Shown here in pieces: positions 1 to 4,521 of a stretch of 5,083 nucleotides of DNA. Within the stretch, counting starts at the first letter, position 1; each line of letters begins with the position of its first letter. The translations under genes and the position numbers were made by a program. This DNA is from Dehalococcoidia bacterium (GTDB lineage Bacteria > Chloroflexota > Dehalococcoidia > JAUYDP01), in NCBI GenBank assembly GCA_030691805.1, contig JAUYDP010000033.1, positions 1 through 5,083 of the forward strand, read 5' to 3'. The notes under the pieces were generated by a model. That model was not told where the DNA came from. It searched no databases and worked only from the letters and a program-made list of their open reading frames with translations.

Positions 1-354
1 GTCGTCCACCCCACCGTTCTCGTTCAGGCGAAGGACCTTACTGCTCTCCGCCCCGATATCTATTACAGTGCGGGTCGCCGGGTTAAGCCAAATGGCGCCC
101 TTGGCCAGGCAGACCACCTCTGATTTGGTCTTATTGGCCAGGTCCACTCCGCCTTTGCCAATACCGGTGGCTATGATATGGCCAACGTCCTCGAGCAAAA
201 GCCCCGCCTCGCCCAGGGCCTGCTCCAGGACCTGCCTGGCAGCGATCGAGGCCTCCTCGCCGGTGACCAGGATGCTCTGGGCCGCTATATGCCCGTTGGA
301 GAGGACCACAGCTTTGGCGCTCACCGCGCCCACGTCTATGCCAACCGCCAGCAT
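1..354 (-). CDS. Acyl-CoA dehydratase/reductase activase (HgdC/BadF/BcrA ATPase family), N-terminal part
   Basis: This is the first 118 residues of an ASKHA-fold ATPase that continues past the left edge. Known members hydrolyse ATP to pass one low-potential electron from a [4Fe-4S] cluster at their dimer interface to 2-hydroxyacyl-CoA dehydratase or benzoyl-CoA reductase. The phosphate-1 motif GIDVGAVSAKAVVL lies at residues 5-18, ATGIG at 62-66, and a second phosphate motif, IDIGAESSKV, at 98-107. The last differs from the usual DIGGQDSK form. The cluster-binding CAAGTG-type loop should follow just beyond the window. A perfect AAGGAGGT Shine-Dalgarno (358-365, minus strand) sits 3 bases before the ATG and fixes the start. 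The dehydratase subunit is 210 bases upstream on the same strand, so the two are probably co-transcribed. The family call is confident. Whether the target is a dehydratase or an aromatic reductase cannot be read from this fragment. Confidence 0.9.
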   Translation of the reverse strand, partial: MLAVGIDVGAVSAKAVVLSNGHIAAQSILVTGEEASIAARQVLEQALGEAGLLLEDVGHIIATGIGKGGVDLANKTKSEVVCLAKGAIWLNPATRTVIDIGAESSKVLRLNENGGVDD

Positions 355-374
355 TTTACCTCCTTAACCCGGAT

Positions 375-410
375 GTTACTACTCAGCCACAAAGTCACAA
401 AGACACGAAG
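375..410 (+). repeat. Intergenic repeat, copy 1 (ACTACTCAGCCACAAAG type)
   Basis: This is the first of three copies of a roughly 35-base repeat between the activase and the dehydratase gene. It shares the core ACTACTCAGCCACAAAGT and the tail ACAAAGACACGAA with copy 2, 81 bases further on in the same orientation. It has no reading frame of its own. It looks like a dispersed non-coding repeat, and its function is unknown. Confidence 0.8.
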
Positions 411-455
411 GAAATCAGACAACAAATTGTTTGATCCCCTTTTTATCACCGGCAC

Positions 456-490
456 GTAACTACTCAGCCACAAAGTTACAAAGACACGAA
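456..490 (+). repeat. Intergenic repeat, copy 2
   Basis: This copy is a near match to copy 1 (GTAACTACTCAGCCACAAAG, then TTACAAAGACACGAA). Its first 20 bases are complementary to the inverted copy at 543-562 with a single mismatch. The transcript across the dehydratase-activase gap could therefore fold into a long stem. Confidence 0.8.
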
Positions 491-522
491 TTCACACTCT
501 GAAAGAGGCTTATATTCCATAA

Positions 523-562
523 CTTTCTTTGTGCCTTGGTGTCTTAGTGGCTGAGTAGTTAC
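523..562 (-). repeat. Intergenic repeat, copy 3, inverted
   Basis: This is the inverted copy of the repeat (CTTAGTGGCTGAGTAGTTAC at its outer end). It ends two bases from the dehydratase stop codon. With copy 2 it makes a stem of about 20 bp with one mismatch and a loop of roughly 67 bases. No T-tract follows on the minus strand, so it is not a standard intrinsic terminator. It could modulate read-through or mRNA stability between dehydratase and activase. Confidence 0.75.
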
Positions 563-564
563 AT

Positions 565-1695
565 CTACGCTATCATCTCGATAAATGCCTGGACCCTGGT
601 TTTGAGCTGTCCAGCCCCCACCGAGGCGTGCTCGACCTCCAGTTGCATAACAGGAATACCGTCCTTCTCCAGCCTGGGCTTATGGTCAGGGAAATCGTAG
701 GCGAATGGGTCACAGAATTTCTGTCCGTAGAAGATAACGCCCTCCACCCGGTAGTCCACGATAAGTTGACGCATGAAATCATAGCGGCTATCCCGAGGCA
801 AGGGTATACAGGCGCAATGAGTCTTGTCCATGTACCGCCTGGACAAAGCCTGAAGCGGGTCGCCTTCTTCAGCAACCAGGTCCCAGAAATAGCGGCTGCC
901 GAAGCACAGGTCGTCTACCACCACCTGGCCGCCGGATTCTTCCACGATCTTGGGGAAGATGGGCGTGTCTATACAGCTCCCAGAGATCATGAGGCGTGGA
1001 CCCTTCGCCTTAGGGGGATGACTATCGGAGAGCTCCGCCAGAAGCTCCTTGAGGAGCAGGTTGTGCTGTTCCTTGGGGATAATCATTCCGGCCCGGACCA
1101 CATCGTGGACCTGGGAGCCAGTTAGCGGGGGGTTCTCGGATTTTCGCAACTCGTAGAGCTCTTTGAGCAGCAGGCGGTTCTCATTGTAGACCCGGTTGGA
1201 TTGGCGCAGCGACTCTGGCGTGACGGCCACCCCGGCAAAGGCTTCCACCTGCTTTACCAGGCGGTCTAGCTCTCCCATATGGTACTCATAACTAAACCGG
1301 TTGATCACGTGGGGTTGGTCAATGAGAAAGGCAAACTGCGCTCCCACGTACACTCGCCAGGCGTCGAAGAGCTTGACCATAGCGTCGCAGGTGTGCGAAG
1401 ACAGGATACCGTCCAGGTACTGGTATTCCTTGAGAATGCCCTGGGAGAAGCAGCTCCGCACGAAGGGACACATGTTGCTTTGAAGGTAGGCGTCGGCGAT
1501 GGAGTGCGGCTCGGTGCTGCCCATGATGCGGATGGGGAGGATGCCAGCGGCATGAAGCACTTCCTCCGGGGCATAGATGCAGACCCACCCCACAACTTTG
1601 CCTCCTTTGTCCTTCCACTGGGCAACGGCCTCCCTGGAAAGCGCTGAAGCTCCTTCGTAGGTCAGGCGGTCCAGCACACCGCTAGCAACAGACAT
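565..1695 (-). CDS. 2-hydroxyacyl-CoA dehydratase / benzoyl-CoA reductase-type subunit (HgdB/FldC/BcrC/BadD family)
   Basis: This 376-residue protein matches the Fe-S subunit family whose members carry out radical dehydration of 2-hydroxyacyl-CoA or ATP-driven reduction of benzoyl-CoA, after activation by an HgdC-type activase. Visible family features are VCIYAPEEVLHAAGILPIRIMG (38-59), NMCPFVRSC (74-82), HTCDA (101-105), ISGSCID (237-243), the KFCDPFAYDFP block (326-336) and the C-terminal LEVEH...R.QAFIEMI ending. C76, C103 and C328 are the best candidates for [4Fe-4S] ligands, by position and family knowledge. The length is normal for one subunit. I chose the ATG at 1695 over the in-frame ATG at 1728 because GGAGAGGGG lies 5 bases upstream and the extra 11 residues (MQNWVIWRGDN) do not resemble the family. 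The activase is downstream. These enzymes normally have two paralogous subunits, and no second one is in the window. The substrate is not predictable from sequence. Confidence 0.9.
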   Translation of the reverse strand: MSVASGVLDRLTYEGASALSREAVAQWKDKGGKVVGWVCIYAPEEVLHAAGILPIRIMGSTEPHSIADAYLQSNMCPFVRSCFSQGILKEYQYLDGILSSHTCDAMVKLFDAWRVYVGAQFAFLIDQPHVINRFSYEYHMGELDRLVKQVEAFAGVAVTPESLRQSNRVYNENRLLLKELYELRKSENPPLTGSQVHDVVRAGMIIPKEQHNLLLKELLAELSDSHPPKAKGPRLMISGSCIDTPIFPKIVEESGGQVVVDDLCFGSRYFWDLVAEEGDPLQALSRRYMDKTHCACIPLPRDSRYDFMRQLIVDYRVEGVIFYGQKFCDPFAYDFPDHKPRLEKDGIPVMQLEVEHASVGAGQLKTRVQAFIEMIA

Positions 1696-1739
1696 ATTAT
1701 CCCCTCTCCATATGACCCAGTTTTGCATTGACCCCTAGA

Positions 1740-1754
1740 CCCCCTTGGAGGGGG
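1740..1754. other. Short GC hairpin in the dehydratase leader
   Basis: CCCCCT (1740-1745) pairs with AGGGGG (1749-1754) around a 3-base loop, 45 bases upstream of the preferred dehydratase start. No U-run follows on the minus strand, so a 5' leader structure is as likely as a terminator remnant. Confidence 0.4.
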
Positions 1755-1798
1755 GCTAAAGGTATAACCTCTATATAGGCTGTCCTGTATACCGCACA

Positions 1799-1828
1799 AT
1801 TATGGTCATGCACAATCTAAGATGCCAA
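1799..1828 (-). promoter_or_regulatory. Candidate promoter for the dehydratase-activase genes
   Basis: On the minus strand, TTGGCA (1823-1828) and CATAAT (1799-1804) are separated by 18 bases. Each matches the sigma-70 consensus at 5 of 6 positions. The -10 box lies inside the left arm of the 1789-1930 element, so the element may supply the promoter. The predicted start is about 95-100 bases upstream of the dehydratase ATG. This rests on consensus matching alone. Confidence 0.35.
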
Positions 1829-1837
1829 TGCAGTCTG

Positions 1838-1884
1838 CCGAATAAATTCGGCGTTACGTTTAGCCCAACGCCGAATTTATTCGG
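1838..1884. repeat. Inner inverted repeat carrying the CCGAATTTATTCGG palindrome
   Basis: CCGAATAAATTCGGCGTT (1838-1855) and its exact reverse complement (1867-1884) flank an 11-base spacer. Each arm is itself nearly palindromic (CCGAAT..ATTCGG), so DNA or RNA here could form either one 18-bp stem or two small hairpins. The same palindrome occurs in the tandem units at 3935-4100, which links the two intergenic regions. Confidence 0.85.
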
Positions 1885-1980
1885 ACGGTCGTGGCACAAT
1901 AAATAGTTGATGACCATAATTGTGCGGTATTCTTTATTTGTGCATTATCCTCTTGTACAGTATTCCGTTTTGTCTTCACC

Positions 1981-2002
1981 GCCGGCCCTAGAAAGGGCCG
2001 GC
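1981..2002. other. Perfect 9-bp GC-rich hairpin
   Basis: GCCGGCCCT (1981-1989) and AGGGCCGGC (1994-2002) form a perfect stem around the loop AGAA. No T-run follows on either strand. It lies downstream of the PadR gene, so it may end or stabilise that transcript. The half-unit GCCGGCCC.AGAAA recurs at 2071-2084, so it is also part of a local repeat cluster. Confidence 0.6.
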
Positions 2003-2017
2003 TATCCAAGAGGTAAC

Positions 2018-2040
2018 GCCCCGAATAGACGGGGCTTTCT
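2018..2040 (+). terminator. Terminator-like hairpin inside the duplicated unit
   Basis: GCCCCG (2018-2023) pairs with CGGGGC (2030-2035) around AATAGA and is followed by TTTCT. This resembles a short intrinsic terminator on the plus strand, although no plus-strand gene lies just upstream. A second copy of the stem (CCCG with CGGG) follows in the next unit. For the PadR transcript on the minus strand the hairpin would form but lacks a U-tract. Confidence 0.35.
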
Positions 2041-2067
2041 AGACCCGAATAGACGGGGCTTTCTAGA
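2020..2067 (+). repeat. Perfect tandem duplication of a 24-bp unit
   Basis: The 24-base unit beginning CCCGAATAGACGGGGC and ending TTTCTAGA occurs twice without change (2020-2043 and 2044-2067), followed by CCC from a third start. Two identical adjacent copies suggest recent slippage or duplication. It lies downstream of the PadR stop codon, in the gene-free stretch 1729-2102. Confidence 0.9.
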
Positions 2068-2102
2068 CCCGCCGGCCCAAGAAATCTGCTATGCTTACGG
2101 GG

Positions 2103-2708
2103 CTACGGCCCTTTGGCTCCGCCCTCGGCGGCCACCAGCGCCATAACCCCTCGTCCAGTGGTGCGTCCCATGGACTTCTCGGGGGTCAGTTCTCCCTTGT
2201 TCAGCAAGCCCAAGGTCTCCGCTATCCAATCAAGGTAGGCCTTGTAGTAGTGAACACCGTATCGAGCGCCCTGGAGTGTTATAGGCGAAAGCGCCCGTTT
2301 GTGGCCAGAGGTAACCTTCTCCAACGACTCCAGCCTACCCTGGATGAATTCATGTAGCTCCAGCAGATGGGCCCTGAGGGTTTCCTCGTCCAGCAGGTGG
2401 GAAAAGAAGAACTTGAGCTGGAACTCATCCCGGTAGTCCGGGGTGCCAAGAGGCCCGGCCAGCCATTCCTTAAGCTTCTCCTGGCCTTGGGGCGTCAGGG
2501 TATAGACCTTCTTATTAGGGACGCCGTCCTGAATGACGCTGGTCTTCCGGACCAAGCCCTCTCGCTCCAGGCGGTGGAGCTGGCTATAGACCTGGCTGAA
2601 GTTGGCGTTCCAGAAGAGGCCCACGTTGCGGCGGAAGAACTTCTTCATATCGTAGCCCGACATCGAGCCGAGAGAGAGCATGCCCAGGATGGCGTATCTC
2701 AAGGACAT
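2103..2708 (-). CDS. PadR-family transcriptional regulator
   Basis: This 201-residue DNA-binding regulator has the PadR plan. The N-terminal winged helix-turn-helix (about 1-75) shows AILGMLSLGSMSGYDMKKFF (6-25), the recognition-helix segment SQVYSQLHRLEREGLV (38-53) and the wing KKVYTLTPQGQEKLKEWL (66-83). A helical dimerisation domain of Vir_act_alpha_C type (about 93-170) follows. The last 30 residues are Gly/Ala-rich and probably disordered. AGGAGT (2716-2721) precedes the ATG by 7 bases. PadR proteins usually repress their own gene and a neighbour, often in response to phenolic or other small aromatic effectors. The gene is divergent from the amidohydrolase and has inverted and direct repeats over its promoter, which fits autoregulation. 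The family call is confident; effector and targets are inferred. Confidence 0.95.
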   Translation of the reverse strand: MSLRYAILGMLSLGSMSGYDMKKFFRRNVGLFWNANFSQVYSQLHRLEREGLVRKTSVIQDGVPNKKVYTLTPQGQEKLKEWLAGPLGTPDYRDEFQLKFFFSHLLDEETLRAHLLELHEFIQGRLESLEKVTSGHKRALSPITLQGARYGVHYYKAYLDWIAETLGLLNKGELTPEKSMGRTTGRGVMALVAAEGGAKGP

Positions 2709-2725
2709 GGCCGTTACTCCTATCT

Positions 2726-2760
2726 TATGCTATTTTAGCATAGGTGTAATGTAGCATAGG
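2726..2760. promoter_or_regulatory. Probable PadR operator (TAGCATA repeats)
   Basis: TATGCTA (2726-2732) and TAGCATA (2736-2742) form a perfect 7-3-7 inverted repeat over the predicted transcription start. TAGCATAGG also occurs as a direct repeat at 2736-2744 and 2752-2760, the second copy overlapping the -10 box. Three matching half-sites over the promoter core are what a dimeric repressor would occupy to shut off its own gene. Binding by this PadR is inferred. Confidence 0.55.
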
Positions 2761-2776
2761 CGGATAGGGTTGTCAA
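2748..2776 (-). promoter_or_regulatory. Promoter of the PadR gene
   Basis: On the minus strand a perfect TTGACA (2771-2776) is followed after 17 bases by TACATT (2748-2753, 4 of 6 matches to the -10 consensus). Transcription would begin near 2741, about 33 bases before the PadR start codon. Confidence 0.65.
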
Positions 2777-2790
2777 GACGGACGGGTGGT

Positions 2791-2827
2791 GATTGGGTGA
2801 TTGGGTCAATCGTGGTAAATCTATAAT
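2791..2827 (+). promoter_or_regulatory. GATTGGGT direct repeat, GATTG-GGT-CAATC palindrome and an isolated TATAAT
   Basis: GATTGGGT is repeated head to tail (2791-2806), and its second copy begins the palindrome GATTG-GGT-CAATC (2799-2811). A perfect TATAAT follows at 2822-2827 but has only a weak -35 (TTGGGT at 2801-2806, 15-base spacing). It may be a second upstream promoter or regulator site for the amidohydrolase gene. Support is limited. Confidence 0.3.
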
Positions 2828-2909
2828 GTTCAAACAAGCCCGAATCTGGTATTCTCTTGGTCACAAACTGCTGTTATGGGCCCAGCCGGTATCCGGTATA
2901 AGAAGCGTG

Positions 2910-2937
2910 TTGAGAAACGCTCGTTTATTGATACAAT
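2910..2937 (+). promoter_or_regulatory. Promoter of the amidohydrolase gene
   Basis: TTGAGA (2910-2915) and TACAAT (2932-2937) are separated by 16 bases, each with 5 of 6 consensus matches. Transcription would start around 2944, giving a very short leader before the Shine-Dalgarno site at 2957-2963. The imperfect inverted repeat AGCGT...ACGCT (2904-2921) covers the -35 box. Confidence 0.55.
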
Positions 2938-2957
2938 AAATATTGATATACTCAATA
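2924..2957. promoter_or_regulatory. Tandem operator-like palindromes (TATTG...CAATA)
   Basis: Two palindromes of 17 bp lie end to end. TTTATTG-ATA-CAATAAA (2924-2940) contains the -10 box, and TATTGA-TATAC-TCAATA (2941-2957) runs from the expected start site to the Shine-Dalgarno. Both share TATTG/CAATA half-sites. The placement is ideal for repression of the amidohydrolase gene by a dimeric regulator. The half-sites differ from the TAGCATA sites on the PadR side, so a different protein may bind here. Confidence 0.5.
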
Positions 2958-2968
2958 AGGAGGCCCCG

Positions 2969-3931
2969 ATGAAGATAGACGTACATGCCCACTACTATCC
3001 ACTGGACTACCTGGAGGAGATCGAGCGGCTGGCGGACCGGTCCAACCTGCGAGACCAGGCCTGGCTCGGCATCAATGAGCGTAAGGTGAAGACCACCCCC
3101 GCCATGTGGAGCGTGGACCAGAGGCTGGCCGAGATGGATGCGGCGGGCGTGGACATGCAGGCGCTGTCCCTCTCCATTCCCAACGTCTTCTTCGAGGACC
3201 GGGCCGTAGCCGTGGCCCTGGCCCAGTCCACCAACGAGGCCCTGGCGGACATCTGCCGGAAGCACCCGCGGCGCTTCAAGGCCCTGGCCAGCCTGCCCCT
3301 TCCCCATGTTGACGACGCCATCGTCGAGATGCGCAGAGCCGTAGAGCATCTGGGAATGCACGGGCTGGTCCTGGGAAGCAATATCAACACCCGTCCCCTG
3401 GATTCACCGGAGTTCATGCCGTTGTACGAAGAAGCGGACAGGCTGGGGCTGGCTATCTTCATTCATCCCATGATCCCCATGGGCATCGAGTCGCTGGGGG
3501 TCTACGATCTGGCGGCCGGCGCCGGTTTCCTCCTGGACACCACCGTGGCCGCCGCCCGGCTGGCCTACAGCGGGGTCTTAGAGCGATGCCGGAACCTGAA
3601 GGTGATCATCCCCCACCTGGGCGGGGTCATACCCTACATCATCAAACGCCTGGATAACTCCTACCGCACCCGCCCCGAATGCCGCCTGGTCATCTCCAAC
3701 CCGCCCAGCCACTATCTCACGCGTCTATACATGGACGTGGTCTCCTTCCACCAGCCTGCCCTGCGCTGCGCCCTGGACACTGTCGGCGCCGGCCAGCTCC
3801 TCCTGGGCAGCGACTACCCCTTCGCCCTGGGCAGCATGGAGCAGGCCGTGGCGTCCGTGAAGGAGCTGGGGCTGCCGGCCGAGGACGAGGAGAGGGTCTT
3901 TTCGGGGAATGCGCTGGGGATATTAAGATAG
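2969..3931 (+). CDS. Amidohydrolase_2 / ACMSD-type metal-dependent hydrolase or decarboxylase
   Basis: This 320-residue TIM-barrel protein belongs to the amidohydrolase_2 group, which includes aminocarboxymuconate-semialdehyde decarboxylase and gamma-resorcylate and 5-carboxyvanillate decarboxylases as well as hydrolases. The metal-site residues are present: the N-terminal HxH (MKIDVHAH, H6 and H8), H166 in IFIHP, H216 in IIPHLGG and D282 in LLGSDYPF. Length is typical, and it should be a soluble cytoplasmic enzyme. I chose the ATG at 2969 over an in-frame ATG at 2876. AAGGAGG (2957-2963) lies 5 bases upstream, the family starts with its HxH strand, and the longer version would run through the promoter and palindromes. 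It is divergent from padR, which suggests regulated use, perhaps on an aromatic or ring-derived acid. Decarboxylase versus hydrolase activity cannot be decided from the sequence. Confidence 0.92.
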   Translation: MKIDVHAHYYPLDYLEEIERLADRSNLRDQAWLGINERKVKTTPAMWSVDQRLAEMDAAGVDMQALSLSIPNVFFEDRAVAVALAQSTNEALADICRKHPRRFKALASLPLPHVDDAIVEMRRAVEHLGMHGLVLGSNINTRPLDSPEFMPLYEEADRLGLAIFIHPMIPMGIESLGVYDLAAGAGFLLDTTVAAARLAYSGVLERCRNLKVIIPHLGGVIPYIIKRLDNSYRTRPECRLVISNPPSHYLTRLYMDVVSFHQPALRCALDTVGAGQLLLGSDYPFALGSMEQAVASVKELGLPAEDEERVFSGNALGILR

Positions 3932-3934
3932 GTA

Positions 3935-4170
3935 GCGCCGAATTTATTCGGCTGACCCCCGCTCTTCGGGCAGAACAGCCGGTTGAAACCGGCGCTACAT
4001 TTACTTAACGCCGAATTTATGCGGCTGACCGGCAATACTTCTTTTGGAACAGCCGGTTGAAACCGGCGCTACATTTACTTAACGCCGAATTTATTCGGCC
4101 GACCGTCTACGCCCAGGCGCATAATTCCGCGCGCCTGCTGGGACAGCCGACTGAATATCGGCGACAGGTT
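3935..4170. repeat. Tandem array of about 74-bp double-hairpin units
   Basis: Units begin with CGCCGAATTTAT at 3936, 4009 and 4083 (periods 73 and 74). Each holds two small hairpins with 7-bp arms and 2-base loops in the intact copies: GCCGAAT-TT-ATTCGGC and GCCGGTT-GA-AACCGGC. A 48-base block is identical between 3973-4020 and 4047-4094. Unit 2 has one stem mismatch (ATGCGGC). Unit 3 is diverged and longer, with an added stem around CCCAGGCGC...GCGCCTGCTGGG (4112-4142) and GCCGA...TCGGC (4146-4162) in place of the second hairpin. The array fills most of the gap between the amidohydrolase and RHH genes and could end or protect the amidohydrolase mRNA. No credible gene lies in it. Confidence 0.85.
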
Positions 4171-4190
4171 TGCGTAGCATTAATAATTAC

Positions 4191-4219
4191 TTGACATCTC
4201 CACAAAATTAATGTATTTT
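4191..4219 (+). promoter_or_regulatory. Promoter of the RHH gene cluster
   Basis: A perfect TTGACA (4191-4196) is followed after 17 bases by TATTTT (4214-4219, 4 of 6 matches). This puts the start near 4226, about 40 bases before the RHH start codon. The region is AT-rich, in contrast to the GC-rich repeats just before it. Confidence 0.65.
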
Positions 4220-4225
4220 CTACAT
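4211..4225. promoter_or_regulatory. Possible RHH operator over the -10 region
   Basis: ATGTA (4211-4215) and TACAT (4221-4225) form a 5-5-5 inverted repeat spanning the -10 box and reaching the predicted start. Small RHH proteins often repress their own promoter through such short palindromes. That this site is bound by the downstream RHH protein is inferred from position only. Confidence 0.35.
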
Positions 4226-4266
4226 AGAAAGTCCACCGGAAACGGCAATAATCAAGGGAGGAGACC

Positions 4267-4473
4267 ATGGCTAAGCTAACCGTAGAGTTCAACGACCGCA
4301 TGAACCAGATGCTGGAGGACCTGGCTGCCAAGGATAAGACCACCAAGGTGAGCGTAATCCGTCGAGCGCTGGCCCTCTACAAGTTCGTAGAGGAGGAAGT
4401 AAAAGACAAAGACAAGCGCAGACTGGCCATCACAGAGGGCGAGAAGGTAATCAAAGAGATCGTCGTAAGCTAA
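4267..4473 (+). CDS. Small ribbon-helix-helix (CopG/Arc-like) protein
   Basis: This 68-residue basic protein shows the RHH layout: a short beta strand (AKLTVEF, 2-8), helix A (about 9-22, NDRMNQMLEDLAAK) and helix B (about 27-45, starting KVSVIRRALALYKF), the usual two-helix DNA-binding dimer. The C-terminal stretch RLAITEGEKVIKEIVV (52-67) reads like an extra beta hairpin, seen in some stand-alone RHH proteins. GGGAGG (4256-4261) lies 5 bases before the ATG, and a good promoter lies upstream. The gene is followed after 48 bases by a membrane-protein gene on the same strand, probably in one transcript. RHH proteins can be antitoxins or simple autoregulators. No recognisable toxin is next to it, so I call it a DNA-binding regulator of its own cluster. 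Confidence 0.85.
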   Translation: MAKLTVEFNDRMNQMLEDLAAKDKTTKVSVIRRALALYKFVEEEVKDKDKRRLAITEGEKVIKEIVVS

Positions 4474-4476
4474 GAA

Positions 4477-4508
4477 GGCCCCGTTGCAAGCAGGGGCCAT
4501 GCGGCCCC
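4477..4508 (+). other. Two mutually exclusive GGCCCC hairpins between the RHH and membrane-protein genes
   Basis: GGCCCC (4477-4482) can pair with GGGGCC (4493-4498) around a 10-base loop. Alternatively, GGGGCC can pair with a second GGCCCC (4503-4508) around the loop ATGC. No U-run follows, so neither is a standard terminator. The second stem ends just before the purine-rich ribosome site of the next gene and could tune its translation. Confidence 0.45.
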
Positions 4509-4521
4509 AGGAAGGGGGAGT

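Larger units (their letters stand above)
1789..1930. mobile_element. MITE-like nested inverted-repeat element
   Basis: Two arms of 21 bp, 1789-1809 and 1910-1930, are perfect reverse complements and bound a 142-bp segment with no credible gene. Nested inside is a second perfect inverted repeat (1838-1855 with 1867-1884). No clear target-site duplication is visible beyond an ambiguous AT or TA at the edges. The structure suits a non-autonomous transposable element or a large cruciform-forming intergenic repeat. No transposase is present in the window, so mobility is inferred. Confidence 0.6.

Noticed and set aside
178..459. Plus-strand open frame over the activase start and the intergenic repeat
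   Set aside because: It is antisense to the activase and ends in repeat sequence, with no sign of a real protein.
628..1125. A 165-codon plus-strand open frame antisense to the dehydratase gene
   Set aside because: It is fully contained in a confidently identified gene on the other strand, has no ribosome site, and has no recognisable protein features.
1696..1728. An 11-residue extension of the dehydratase subunit from the ATG at 1728
   Set aside because: The strong purine-rich ribosome site lies inside this stretch and serves the ATG at 1695.
1907..2146. A 79-codon plus-strand open frame in the gene-free stretch
   Set aside because: It reads through the inverted-repeat arm and the 24-bp duplication, giving a repetitive peptide (NRRGFLDP twice), and overlaps the end of padR.
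2876..2968. A 31-residue N-terminal extension of the amidohydrolase from an upstream in-frame ATG
   Set aside because: It lacks a good ribosome site, would run through the promoter and palindromes, and has no resemblance to the family. AAGGAGG precedes the ATG at 2969.
2861..3361. A 166-codon minus-strand open frame overlapping the amidohydrolase
   Set aside because: It is a shadow of the GC-rich codon pattern, and it covers the amidohydrolase promoter and 5' end.
3935..4170. A CRISPR array
   Set aside because: There are only about three units, the repeated part is longer than the variable part, the units diverge steadily, and no cas gene is present.
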